Shown piece after piece: positions 7,932 to 17,502 of a DNA stretch of 33,062 nucleotides. The notes under the pieces were generated by a model that worked only from the letters and a program-made list of their open reading frames with translations, did not search any database and was not told the origin of the DNA. Origin of the DNA: Methanobrevibacter curvatus (lineage in GTDB: Archaea; Methanobacteriota; Methanobacteria; Methanobacteriales; Methanobacteriaceae); NCBI RefSeq assembly GCF_001639295.1, contig NZ_LWMV01000063.1:1-33062 (forward strand), written 5' to 3'. The first letter of the stretch is position 1. The number at the start of each line of letters is the position of its first letter. A program made the translations under genes and the position numbers.

Positions 7932-8948
7932 TTACATCATATTAACATAAACTTCATATCCTTTTTTATTTGAAACAAGATCTAAATGATTATTTGATAA
8001 ATCAGCATCCTTATTCTTATTTTTATAATCCAAATGGATAAAACCACCATAATATCTTGTTTCATAATATCTATATTTAAGCTTATTGATTACTCTTTTA
8101 GGTATAAGTACTTTAGTTGATTTTCCTTTTTTTAATGCAGGAACTTTAATCTTATATACAGTCCTATCATAATTATCTATTTTAATATAGCAAACTTTTG
8201 TAGACTTAGTCCCAATATTTTTAACAGATAGAACATGCCCTTTACTAATTTTTCCAACATTACTTAAAGCTAAGTCCCTGTAAGACTGCTTATTATTTTT
8301 TAATATATTCTTTTTCCCACTAGTAAAAATTTTATAATTAGTAGCTACTTTATTACCAACAATTTTATTGTTATTATCATAGATATAAACATTTTTCTTG
8401 AATGTATTAGAAGTAACTATATTTTTTCTACCATCAATAGATGATTCTGAAGAAATATAATTCTTCTTAACAACATTATTAGAGCTATAAACAGATAATC
8501 CTCCTTTTATAATATTATTAATAATACGACTTTTAGATCCAGATAACTGTAAATATCCTATAGTATTTTTAGAAATATTATTAGATCTATCTGCATAAAA
8601 ACCTTCTTTTACAATGAAACCAGTTACTATCGTATTTTTAGAAGTAAAAATATTATTAACAGTCACTTTCCCATTAGCTTTAAGTTTGATAGCTTTATTA
8701 ACATTTAAATCTAAATTATATTTTCCTGCATTAAATACTACAGTATCTCCATTAGCTAAAGGAGATGGATTTTCATAATCCTCATTACTCAAAAAAGCAT
8801 CTATACTAGAAGTACTGTTACTAGTAGTTATAGTATAAGTTGCAGCACTAACATTACCAATCATAGTGGCAACCAGAATAACTACTATCACCATTAACAG
8901 TGCATAGAGCAACCTGTTTTTATTTGCTTTATCAAAAATCTTAAACAC
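7932..8948 (-). CDS. Secreted beta-helix protein with C-terminal CARDB-like domain
   Basis: The protein of about 338 residues starts with a basic n-region and a hydrophobic segment (ALLMVIVVILVATMIGNVSA). A ladder of short Asn-rich parallel beta-helix turns follows (SKNTIVTGFIV, SKSRIINNII, SNNVVKKNYI, GRKNIVTSNTF, NNNKIVGNKV). The end is a CARDB/Ig-like segment with VKNIGTKSTKVCY and VPALKKGKSTKVLIPKRVIN. The same C-terminal style recurs in the exported proteins at 30996 and 32027. There is no anchor. ATG at 8969 is open upstream, but GAGGTG at 8955-8960 lies six bases before a GTG at 8948, which is therefore preferred. The role is probably at the cell surface; the ligand is unknown. Confidence 0.75.
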   Translation of the reverse strand: MFKIFDKANKNRLLYALLMVIVVILVATMIGNVSAATYTITTSNSTSSIDAFLSNEDYENPSPLANGDTVVFNAGKYNLDLNVNKAIKLKANGKVTVNNIFTSKNTIVTGFIVKEGFYADRSNNISKNTIGYLQLSGSKSRIINNIIKGGLSVYSSNNVVKKNYISSESSIDGRKNIVTSNTFKKNVYIYDNNNKIVGNKVATNYKIFTSGKKNILKNNKQSYRDLALSNVGKISKGHVLSVKNIGTKSTKVCYIKIDNYDRTVYKIKVPALKKGKSTKVLIPKRVINKLKYRYYETRYYGGFIHLDYKNKNKDADLSNNHLDLVSNKKGYEVYVNMM

Positions 8949-9274
8949 TTTTAACACCTCAAATGCCATAAATAATTCATATAATCACTTCTTCAATAAA
9001 TAATATTTGATAATATAGATATCATGTTAACTAAAATTTCACAATAAATCTACATATCATTATATACATTAGCTAACCATTATTTTCTTCTATATCAGCT
9101 CCATTAGAACTATACAAAAAATAAAAACAAACAAATTGTAATATATTTATTAAATGCAAGATTAATTAAAGATTCCTCCATAAATAACTACTAAAAAAGA
9201 TAGTTAGGAAAAAATAAAGAGGTTGTAATAATAATACAATCCAATTTTTACTTATTTCCTACATCAAAAATTAG
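8949..9274. other. Intergenic region with promoter-like and adhesin-relic sequence
   Basis: This 326-bp gap lies between two minus-strand adhesin genes. Its right part carries a short adhesin relic (9094-9124). The part near 8985-9040 resembles the region upstream of the gene at 7044-7793, sharing ACTTC-ATAA-ATAT patterns. Both stretches therefore probably hold related promoters. No intact open frame was found. Confidence 0.4.
9094..9124 (-). pseudogene. Short relic of an adhesin signal-peptide region
   Basis: CAGCTCCATTAGAACTAT and the bases after it match 6776-6803 inside the adhesin gene at 5109-6881, with 24 of 28 positions identical. On the minus strand it encodes FYFLYSSNGADIEENNG and then a stop. 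The intact adhesin has CLYSLNSSSGAEN at this point. It appears to be the remains of another adhesin gene whose body was lost. Confidence 0.5.
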
Positions 9275-12200
9275 TTATTTGTTTTTATTAAAACTGTTTT
9301 TTGAATATACTGTATGTATTGCTTTTTTTAGCTTGGTTCCGAATTTATTTTTAGTTATTTTATTCTTAACCCCTAAAACTTTTATCTGATGATATTTATT
9401 TAACTTAATTGTATTTTTAGTGATTATATTTTTATTTCCAATTATTTTAAGCCCATGATCACCATTACGATATATTGTGTTTTGTTTTACTTTATTACTA
9501 TGTCCAATCAATTGAGCTCCATATTTTTTATTTCTATTTAAAGTATTTGCAAATAAGGTATTTTTACTTCCTGTTACATAAATTCCATAAGTTTTAGATT
9601 TTATTTTAAGATTTTGCAATACATTTTCATGCCCAATAATATAAATGCCCTTTTTAGCAGATATAGTAGTTGAATAAGTTCCACCGTTGATAGCATTAGC
9701 ATTGCCTTTGAGTATAATGCCATAATTAGTAGCTTTAAACTTATTCAAGACCAAAGCATTCTTATTACCATTTATATTAATACCACTTTTTGAATTAACA
9801 GAATTCCCCTTTAAAACATTATTATTGCCTTTTAAAACAACTCCATAATAGCTAGACTTAATATTATTTTTCTCCAATAAATTATACTTACCATCTACAT
9901 AAACACCATATTTAACATTACTAACAGTGTTATTTTTAATATTATTAAAGTTTGATTTCACTCTAATACCATAACTACCACTACTACCCAAGACCTTATT
10001 ACTTGTTATTTTATTATAACCAAAGGAAAAAATATTTATACCAACAAATTTAGAATTTTTAATAACATTAAGCTTAAGATTATTCCCTTCAGCATTAACA
10101 TAAATCCCAGCATAATTATTATTCATATTATTGCCAAAAAGAAGATTACCATAACCATTAACAGAAATACCATATCTTTTAGAACCATTAATCACATTAT
10201 AATAAAACTCATTATTAACACCATAAACAGAAATAGACTCACCACAATTTAAAAAAATATTACGAGTAATATCATTCTTCTCACCAGAAACATAAACACC
10301 AAAATCACAATTCCGGAAATAATTACCCGTAGCAAGAACACTATCAGAATCAGTAAACAGACCATAACCACAATTAACAAACCTACTGTTCACAATATCA
10401 ACATTTTCAGATGATAGTATAACTATTGCCATGTCTTTAACATTAGTAAAATTGTCATCCTCAGATCCGAATCCAGTTGCATTCACAAAGTAAAAAGCAT
10501 CACCCATTATATTTTTAAAAATATTACGACTTGTGGAAATAGCTTCTGATGAATATGATACTATAGCTTGAGATGTGATGTTTGTGAAATTATTATCAAA
10601 ACAAAATAATCCAATCAGATTATTCATTATAATAGCTGTATCCAAATCAACAAAAGAATTATCAAGTATATGCAAATCTTGTGATAATTCAATCGAAATA
10701 CCAACAGAAGAATTTTTAAGACTATTACCTATTAACTCTATCAATTTACAATCAATTAAATATATAGCATCTAATCCATTATTTTCTATAACATTATGAT
10801 TAACAAAATTTTGCCTTGGTGTGAAATACATCATTGGCATATTTATTAAATCTACATATATTCCAATCCCCAGATTATTTTTTAAGGCATTATTGTTTAT
10901 TGTTGCAAATGTAGCATTTCCTATGTATATAGCATTACCAGTATTATTTTCTAAGAGATTACCAATCATCTCAACATTATCTATACTTGGAGCATAAAAA
11001 CCATTAGTATTATTGCTTATAGTATTATTACTAAGAGAAGCAGAACCCCAGATATTAACACCTAACAAATAAACACCATCGTCTTCATTGTTACAGATAG
11101 AATTATTAAATAGATTAAATTGTAATATATTAGAAAAATAACATCCAAAACCAAGATTATCAGATATATGATTGTTAAAAATGTCTAAAATATTGACATC
11201 ATCTGCGTGTACTCCTGTTTTTTGATTATTAGTTATTTTATTGTCTGTGATATTTAAATATGTTGAAGTATCTGAATAAATTCCTGATTCAAAATTATCA
11301 GAAATATTATTATTTTTAATCACCACATTATTAGAATTTTCCAAATAAAACCCAAACATAGAGTTATTAGTAATATTATTAGTTTCAAGACTTAAATTAA
11401 TAGGATTATTAGTATAAACTCCAGATTCAAAATTATATCTAATATCATTATTTTTAACAATCATATTTTTAGAATCAGAAGAATATAAACCATTATTTTT
11501 ATTGTTTTTAATTTTATTATTTGATATTTTTATATTATTTCCTTCAGAAACTGAAATTCCAGAAGCTTTATTACCTTCCATCTTATTATCATCAATATCC
11601 ATCTCATTAGAGGAATATATATTTATAGCATCATTTTCACTATTTTTAATTTCATTTTTTTTAATATCTACATTCTTAGAGTTAATAATGCGAATACCCG
11701 TATCTTTATTGTCATTTAATGTATTATTTTCTATTTTAACCTCATTAGAATTGTCAATGTAAATCCCATTACCTTCAGTTCTAACAGTATTATTTTTAAT
11801 AATTGTATCATTGGACTCACTTATATAAACACCAGTAGTGCTATTAGACAGATTATTATCCGATATATCAATATTTGAAGATTTATAAACACCAATCCCA
11901 TTTCCATTACTGTTTAAAGTATTATTAACTATCTCAATATTCTTAGAATCAGTTACAATAATAGAATTTTCAATATTTTTAAATGTATTATTAATAATGC
12001 TTAAATTATTGAGTTCATCACCAATAACACCAGATAAATAGTTCATAAAAGTGAAACCTTTAATAGTAACATTATCCTTTGTAACAAAAAATCCATAATC
12101 CGAAGTTGAAATACCCGAACCATTAAGAATAACACCCACATCACAAGTCAAATTAACAGACTTAGAAACAGTAAGCATTATACTATCATAAACACTACCA

Positions 12201-12367
12201 GTACCATTAAAATGCAAAGTAGTGATATCATTAGAATTATCTAGTAAATCTTGCATCATATCACTAGTCCAAGTATTATTAATAATATAAGTCGTAGCAT
12301 TAGCACTAGACAATGAAATGAAGATTCCAAACACAAGACATACGATTAAATATTTTTCAATTTTCAT
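9275..12367 (-). CDS. Large NosD-like parallel beta-helix surface protein
   Basis: After a signal peptide (YLIVCLVFGIFISLSSANA) the protein of about 1030 residues is almost entirely PbH1-type repeats. Turns of about 22-24 residues follow the pattern N-x-I-x-x-N-x-I-x-x-N-x-x-G-(I/V)-x-(I/L), for example SNEVKIENNTLNDNKDTGIR and SNNIDISDNNLSNSTTGVY-like turns. This gives a long right-handed beta-helix as in NosD/CASH proteins. No transmembrane anchor or wall-binding repeat is seen at the Lys/Asn-rich C-terminus, so it may be released or held through partners. A GTG at 12376 is in frame, but AGGTG six bases before the ATG at 12367 favours the ATG. It follows the giant adhesin by about 55 bp on the same strand, so they probably share a transcript. 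Confidence 0.85.
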   Translation of the reverse strand: MKIEKYLIVCLVFGIFISLSSANATTYIINNTWTSDMMQDLLDNSNDITTLHFNGTGSVYDSIMLTVSKSVNLTCDVGVILNGSGISTSDYGFFVTKDNVTIKGFTFMNYLSGVIGDELNNLSIINNTFKNIENSIIVTDSKNIEIVNNTLNSNGNGIGVYKSSNIDISDNNLSNSTTGVYISESNDTIIKNNTVRTEGNGIYIDNSNEVKIENNTLNDNKDTGIRIINSKNVDIKKNEIKNSENDAINIYSSNEMDIDDNKMEGNKASGISVSEGNNIKISNNKIKNNKNNGLYSSDSKNMIVKNNDIRYNFESGVYTNNPINLSLETNNITNNSMFGFYLENSNNVVIKNNNISDNFESGIYSDTSTYLNITDNKITNNQKTGVHADDVNILDIFNNHISDNLGFGCYFSNILQFNLFNNSICNNEDDGVYLLGVNIWGSASLSNNTISNNTNGFYAPSIDNVEMIGNLLENNTGNAIYIGNATFATINNNALKNNLGIGIYVDLINMPMMYFTPRQNFVNHNVIENNGLDAIYLIDCKLIELIGNSLKNSSVGISIELSQDLHILDNSFVDLDTAIIMNNLIGLFCFDNNFTNITSQAIVSYSSEAISTSRNIFKNIMGDAFYFVNATGFGSEDDNFTNVKDMAIVILSSENVDIVNSRFVNCGYGLFTDSDSVLATGNYFRNCDFGVYVSGEKNDITRNIFLNCGESISVYGVNNEFYYNVINGSKRYGISVNGYGNLLFGNNMNNNYAGIYVNAEGNNLKLNVIKNSKFVGINIFSFGYNKITSNKVLGSSGSYGIRVKSNFNNIKNNTVSNVKYGVYVDGKYNLLEKNNIKSSYYGVVLKGNNNVLKGNSVNSKSGININGNKNALVLNKFKATNYGIILKGNANAINGGTYSTTISAKKGIYIIGHENVLQNLKIKSKTYGIYVTGSKNTLFANTLNRNKKYGAQLIGHSNKVKQNTIYRNGDHGLKIIGNKNIITKNTIKLNKYHQIKVLGVKNKITKNKFGTKLKKAIHTVYSKNSFNKNK

Positions 12368-12370
12368 ATT

Positions 12371-12406
12371 AAACACCTTAATTTAAACAAAACACCTTAA
12401 TTTAAA
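12371..12406 (-). repeat. Duplicated ribosome-binding segment
   Basis: AAACACCTTAATTTAAA (plus strand) occurs at 12371-12387 and at 12390-12406, a 19-bp period. On the coding strand each copy carries TTAAGGTG. The copy nearer the gene is the ribosome site of the beta-helix protein at 9275-12367. The other is a spare just upstream. Confidence 0.65.
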
Positions 12407-12421
12407 ACACTTAATTACTTT

Positions 12422-15400
12422 TTATGATGGAAGATAGATAGTTTCCTCTGTTCCATCAACATAATGACAAATATATGTACCATCAGGAAGTTCAATAAGA
12501 TGTGCTCCAATAGGGAAATAATATATTTGCCCATCTGGAAGTTGATAAATCCATGGATCAGAGATATGAGTAGTGTCTCTTGTCCCATCAAGATAAAGGA
12601 CATATTTAAAGCCATCAGGAGTATCAACATACTGAGTATCATTATAAAGAGTAATATTTCTTCCATCAGAAACAAAAAAATTAGTTGTTCCATTAACATG
12701 ATAATAAATCTCAGTTCCAACAGGCAAATAATAATCCTTAGACATGTATGCAATACTATTCTCATCTATATCATAAAAAGAATTAAAAGATTTAGTAACA
12801 TTATTATAACAATAAAAGAACCAATGTTTAACCCAAGATCCAGGATTAGAAGCATTTTCAGTATATGCCATGATAAAAGAACTATTTAAAACTAATTTCT
12901 TCATTTTAATATGAGTACTCAAAGAAGAACTTAATATTTGATATGCTTGGTTTACAGAAGTAATTTTAGAACTAGTAAGCTTAAAAAAGACTTCAATACC
13001 AACAGAAGCATTTGTTTTTGTGACATTATAGTCATTATGGGAACTATCCAGATAATGATTACAAATCAAATCCCAAGCTTCCCAAGCATTATCATGAGTA
13101 ATATACAAACCATTAGGAAGAGGTTGAGGATATTTTTGATTATTTGATTGAATAATGTTAATAATCTGATTGGTAATTATAGCTCCATCTACATTAATCC
13201 ATGCTCCATTAACATATACTTGATTGTATACATGTCCTAAATGAGGGTTTTTAAGAGGAAATTCAATAGATTCAAAATAAGCTATAGCCTTATATTTGAC
13301 AGGAATTCCAGATGCTCGACATAAGGCAGTTATTAGATTAGAAAATCCAACACAATTAGCAGAATATATACCATTAACTTTATTACTTTTGTTTAAAACA
13401 CCCATTGCGGAATAATTAGCCTCTTCTACATAGTCAACATTTTTTTGAACCCATTTATAAATAGCATTAGCTTTTCCTAAATGATCATCATTTTTATAAC
13501 TTTTAGTGATATTTTTTGCTAATTCTTTAATATAAGGATCATTGACTTCACATTTAGTTGAAGGAGCTAAATATTTGTTTGTTAAGTAAGTATAGTTTTC
13601 TTTTGTCTTGGTTGTCCGATTTAATAATAAATATTTGTTTTTAGCTGATGATTTAAGCCCTATTACCTGAAAAGACTCAATAACAACGACTGTTCTAATA
13701 CCATTGCTATATGTTATTTTAGTGGTTTTAGGAACTACATAATTAACATACTTACCTTTTAGGGTTGTAGTGTTTTGTTTTGAAGTAGTCCATCTAAGAC
13801 CTGCTGGTCTTTGATCAATAGTAGTAGAGTTAGCAACTCCAAACCATTGCATTTTCTTATCTTTATAATCATATGTTTCTTTAAAGGTTCTATCCTTATT
13901 TTTAGTAGTAACACCTTTTACATATTTATCAGCTGTAGTTTTTTTAATACTATTAACTTTTACTGCTTTAATTTTTTTAGCATTTTTATAAGCTGTATTC
14001 AATGATTTTAGGATTTTGTTTTTATTTGATCCTTTATATTTTTTTTTAACATTACTAATGTTGGTTTTAATTTTTTTAAGTAATTTGTTTTTATCATATT
14101 GGGAGATGTATTTTTTATTCGTGTTCAGTTTTTTAGCCTTATTAATATCCGTGTTAAGGTTTTTCAAGTTTTTAGTCACTATTTTGTATGATAAAGCTTT
14201 AGATGCAATTATTGTAGTTCCTGCTTGTGAAAATGTAGCTTTTATAATAGAATTTGATATGCTTAAATTTTGTGAAATCTGTATATTGAAATTAGCTATT
14301 CCATCAGAAGAAGTTATTCCATGATAAGATTTGTTATCTACGACTAAGTTTATTTTTTTTCCTTGTGCTTTTTCAGAAGGAGTTATAGATTCATTATTCT
14401 TAAATACATTATTATTGGTAGTATAAATTGCACTGAGAAGATTGTCCCCGCCAACAATATAAGATTTCACATTTAGAGAACCACCTTTGTTGACAGATGA
14501 AGGAGAATCAATTGCAATAGAAACTTTAGCGATATTAGCTAACAAACTAACACTATTCAATCTTAAAATTCCAGAATTGTAGATACCACTTCCATAAGTA
14601 GCACTATTACCACTAATGGTTCCACTAGTGACATTTAAAGAGTTAGTAGAGTAGATAGCTCCACCATTAGCACTAACTTTATTATTGGCTAGGTTACTTG
14701 AAGAAATGGCTAAAGGAGAGCTTGTATAAATTGCTCCACCGTTTTTTGCAGAATTATTGTTGAGTTTAGAGCTTTCAGTTACAGTAGACAGAGAACTACC
14801 AGATAAAAATAGTGCACCACCATTATTCTTTACATTATTTTTATTAAACGAGCTAGAACCAATATAAATAGTATTGGTTGAATAAACTGCTCCACCGTCA
14901 GTAGCTGTGTTTGTAACAAATGAAGAACCTGTAATCCTCATTTGATTTGCACTATATACAGCTCCACCATTAGCGGATGCATTATTATCTAAAAATAAAA
15001 CACTATTAACAACTAATTTACCATTACTATAGACTCCACTACCATTAACCGCTCTATTATTAGTGAAATTAGAATTATTTAAAATATTTACAGTGCCACT
15101 GTTAATATATAATCCAGCACCATTAGAGTTAGCAGTATTACCTGAAAATCCAACAGAATTAGCAGTTAAATCAGAATTGGTATAAATCCCACCACCATTA
15201 ATAGCTTTATTATCATTAAAAATAGATTTACCTATAATAGTTGTAACTCCACCATTTAAATACAATGCTCCACCATTAGAATTAGCACTATTCTTATTAA
15301 AGTTAGTAGTAATGATATTTAAATCATCTAAGCTGTAAATAGCTCCACCATTAGCTGATGCATTATTATTTAAAAATAAAACACTATTAACAACTAATTT

Positions 15401-17491
15401 ACCATTACTATAGACCCCACTACCATTAACCGCTCTATTATTAGTAAAATTAGAATTATTTAAAATATTTACAGTACCACCATTAATATATAGCCCAGCA
15501 CCATTAGAACTAACAACATTACCTGAAAATTCAACAGAATTAATAGTTAAATTAAAATTAGTGTAAACTCCACCACCATTAGCAGCTTTATTGTCATTAA
15601 AAATAGATTTACCAGTAATAGCTGTAACTCCACCATTTAAATACAATGCCCCACCATTTGAATTAGCATTATTCTTATTAAAGCTAGTAGCAATGATACT
15701 TAAATCATTTAAACTATAAATAGCTCCACCATTAGCTGATGCATTATTATTTAAAAATAAAACACTATTAACAACTAATTTACCATTACTATAGACCCCA
15801 CTACCATTAACCGCTCTATTATTAGTAAAATTAGAATTATTTAAAATATTTACAGTACCACCATTAATATATAGCCCAGCACCATTAGAACTAGCAACAT
15901 TACCTGAAAATCCAACAGAATTAATAGTTAAATTAAAATTAGTGTAAACTCCACCACCATTAATGGCTTTATTGTTATTAAAAGTAGATTTACCAGTAAT
16001 AGTTGTAACTCCGCCATTTAAATATAATACTCCGCCATTAGTTGATGCATTGTTTCCATTAAATTTAGATGAAGAAATTTGTAAGTTTTTAAGGGAATAA
16101 ATAGCTCCACCCCTGCCAGTTGCAAGATTATCATTAAAATTAGCTGAAACAATGCTTAATACACTGTTAGAGTAAATTGCACCACCGTTAACTCCATTAT
16201 TGGATGAAAAATTTGAGTTGCTTAATATTCTAGTTGTTCCTCCATTGAGATATAATGCTCCACCATTTGATATGGCATTATTTTTGTTAAATATAGAGTT
16301 AGAAATATTTAAATTCTTAAGAGCATATATGGCTCCACCATTGTTTGCATTATTTGAGGTAAAATTAGATTTAGAAGAAATGCTTATTTGACCATTTGCA
16401 TAAATTGCTCCGCCAGAGGTGGTAGCAGTGTTTTGTGAAAAATTAACTGTGTTAATTTCTAAATCATTTAAAGAATAGATTCCTCCTCCATTTATAGCAG
16501 AATTGTTTTTAAATGTAGAGTCATTTAGGTATTTAATTGGAATTTGAGTATAAATTGCTCCACCCGTGTTTGTGGCAGTATTTGAGTCAAAGATTAAGTT
16601 TTTTAAGATGATTATTTTGTTGTCATTGATGGTTCTGTTGTATAATCCTAATGCTCCACCATTATTTGCTTTGTTAGAGGTGAAGTTAGAGTTTAATATT
16701 GTGGCTGTTCCATTAAATATGAATATTGCTCCTCCTATACTGTTTGCATTGTTTTGATTAAATATGGAGTTGCTAATAGTTACTTCGCAATCAGAGATTC
16801 TGATTGCTCCGCCTATATTTGCACTGTTATTAATGAATTTACAGTTTATGATTTTAGTTCCTGTTCCACTGGCTATGGAAATGGCTCCTCCGTCATTTAG
16901 GGCGAAATTGTTAGTAAATGTTGAGTCTATGATTGTTAAATTGGTTGTACCAGATCTTATTGCTCCTCCTTGAACAAAATTATCTGTGCCTGGTTGGTTT
17001 CCTAGATTGTTATGGAAAATAGAATTTTTTATTACCGAGTTAGATGCTTGAGGATATATGAAAATGGCTGCTCCACTTTCTCCAGCATTATTTGAAAAAG
17101 TACAGTTGTCAACAGTTATTTTAGCATAGGTAAGGATAGCTGTTCCACCTAAAGTGTTGCCATTTCCGTTGATAAATTTAATATGTTTGAATGTGATGTT
17201 GTTTGCATTTACCCATGCGATTCTGCTGATGTTTTCTCCAGATAATGTTGCAGGGTTATTAGCAGAAGCACCAGTAAATGTTAAATTTTCCTTAGTTATT
17301 CTGATTACAGAGCCATTACTTTTAAATGTATTTGAGCCTAATTGAATAACATCTCCAGAACTAGCAGTATTAATAATGTCATTTATATCGTCGAAAGAAT
17401 CTCCACTAACAGCCAGATTACTTGCTGAAACTGCAGAGAAAGAGGTAAAAAGCAGAAACACTAAGATAAAAAGAAAAATTCCAGCTTTCAC
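12422..17491 (-). CDS. Giant adhesin-like protein: PMP-type beta-helix, Ig-like region, transglutaminase domain
   Basis: The 1689-residue protein has a signal peptide (FLFILVFLLFTSFSAVSA). A beta-helix of about 900 residues follows, built from NGGAIY-x-L-x-I-x-x-x-x-F-x-x-N-x-A repeats (Chlamydia PMP-like), including three 127-residue units at about 473-853. After it come an Ig-like part (about 1035-1145), a Lys-rich helical linker (about 1150-1250) and a transglutaminase-like domain. The triad is Cys1380 (SANCVGFSNLITALC), His1420 (GHVYNQVYVNGAW) and Asp1435 (NVDGA), so it may be active. Such folds act as peptidases or cross-linkers. The C-terminus carries PDG/DGT hairpin repeats and no membrane helix. 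The start is GTG, directly abutting a 12-G tract. It could be a cross-linking or wall-modifying adhesin (inference). Confidence 0.88.
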   Translation of the reverse strand: MKAGIFLFILVFLLFTSFSAVSASNLAVSGDSFDDINDIINTASSGDVIQLGSNTFKSNGSVIRITKENLTFTGASANNPATLSGENISRIAWVNANNITFKHIKFINGNGNTLGGTAILTYAKITVDNCTFSNNAGESGAAIFIYPQASNSVIKNSIFHNNLGNQPGTDNFVQGGAIRSGTTNLTIIDSTFTNNFALNDGGAISIASGTGTKIINCKFINNSANIGGAIRISDCEVTISNSIFNQNNANSIGGAIFIFNGTATILNSNFTSNKANNGGALGLYNRTINDNKIIILKNLIFDSNTATNTGGAIYTQIPIKYLNDSTFKNNSAINGGGIYSLNDLEINTVNFSQNTATTSGGAIYANGQISISSKSNFTSNNANNGGAIYALKNLNISNSIFNKNNAISNGGALYLNGGTTRILSNSNFSSNNGVNGGAIYSNSVLSIVSANFNDNLATGRGGAIYSLKNLQISSSKFNGNNASTNGGVLYLNGGVTTITGKSTFNNNKAINGGGVYTNFNLTINSVGFSGNVASSNGAGLYINGGTVNILNNSNFTNNRAVNGSGVYSNGKLVVNSVLFLNNNASANGGAIYSLNDLSIIATSFNKNNANSNGGALYLNGGVTAITGKSIFNDNKAANGGGVYTNFNLTINSVEFSGNVVSSNGAGLYINGGTVNILNNSNFTNNRAVNGSGVYSNGKLVVNSVLFLNNNASANGGAIYSLDDLNIITTNFNKNSANSNGGALYLNGGVTTIIGKSIFNDNKAINGGGIYTNSDLTANSVGFSGNTANSNGAGLYINSGTVNILNNSNFTNNRAVNGSGVYSNGKLVVNSVLFLDNNASANGGAVYSANQMRITGSSFVTNTATDGGAVYSTNTIYIGSSSFNKNNVKNNGGALFLSGSSLSTVTESSKLNNNSAKNGGAIYTSSPLAISSSNLANNKVSANGGAIYSTNSLNVTSGTISGNSATYGSGIYNSGILRLNSVSLLANIAKVSIAIDSPSSVNKGGSLNVKSYIVGGDNLLSAIYTTNNNVFKNNESITPSEKAQGKKINLVVDNKSYHGITSSDGIANFNIQISQNLSISNSIIKATFSQAGTTIIASKALSYKIVTKNLKNLNTDINKAKKLNTNKKYISQYDKNKLLKKIKTNISNVKKKYKGSNKNKILKSLNTAYKNAKKIKAVKVNSIKKTTADKYVKGVTTKNKDRTFKETYDYKDKKMQWFGVANSTTIDQRPAGLRWTTSKQNTTTLKGKYVNYVVPKTTKITYSNGIRTVVVIESFQVIGLKSSAKNKYLLLNRTTKTKENYTYLTNKYLAPSTKCEVNDPYIKELAKNITKSYKNDDHLGKANAIYKWVQKNVDYVEEANYSAMGVLNKSNKVNGIYSANCVGFSNLITALCRASGIPVKYKAIAYFESIEFPLKNPHLGHVYNQVYVNGAWINVDGAIITNQIINIIQSNNQKYPQPLPNGLYITHDNAWEAWDLICNHYLDSSHNDYNVTKTNASVGIEVFFKLTSSKITSVNQAYQILSSSLSTHIKMKKLVLNSSFIMAYTENASNPGSWVKHWFFYCYNNVTKSFNSFYDIDENSIAYMSKDYYLPVGTEIYYHVNGTTNFFVSDGRNITLYNDTQYVDTPDGFKYVLYLDGTRDTTHISDPWIYQLPDGQIYYFPIGAHLIELPDGTYICHYVDGTEETIYLPS
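14933..16076 (-). repeat. Three 381-bp tandem units within the giant adhesin
   Basis: The same block recurs with a period of exactly 381 bp; the GATGC marker is at 14976, 15357 and 15738. Each unit encodes 127 residues, about five beta-helix turns. The two units around 15355-15512 and 15736-15893 are nearly identical at DNA level, and the third differs by a few bases. Such identity indicates recent duplication or gene conversion. The repeat boundaries are approximate. Confidence 0.85.
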
Positions 17492-17502
17492 CCCCCCCCC
17501 CC
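17491..17502 (-). repeat. 12-base homopolymeric G tract at the start of the giant adhesin
   Basis: Twelve C residues on the plus strand (G on the coding strand) run up to and into the GTG start codon. No other G/C run of this kind exists in this very AT-rich window. An upstream ATG (17502-17504) shares the first G. Its frame joins the adhesin when the tract is 11 or 14 G. At 12 G it ends after 28 codons, and at 13 G it meets TGA immediately after the tract. Confidence 0.9.

Noticed and set aside
12415-12765. Minus-strand frame overlapping the end of the giant adhesin
   Set aside because: It is an alternative frame of DNA that clearly encodes the adhesin C-terminus. It has no ribosome site, and its Met/Leu/Ile-rich content is typical of shadow frames.
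14016-14324. Plus-strand hydrophobic frame resembling a membrane protein
   Set aside because: It is antisense to the Lys-rich linker of the giant adhesin. Reverse-complemented Lys codons give Phe/Leu, creating false membrane segments.
5109-17491. Prophage or integrated plasmid as source of the 12-kb adhesin block
   Set aside because: No integrase, structural phage gene, replication gene or attachment repeat was seen. Adhesin islands are normal in this genus.
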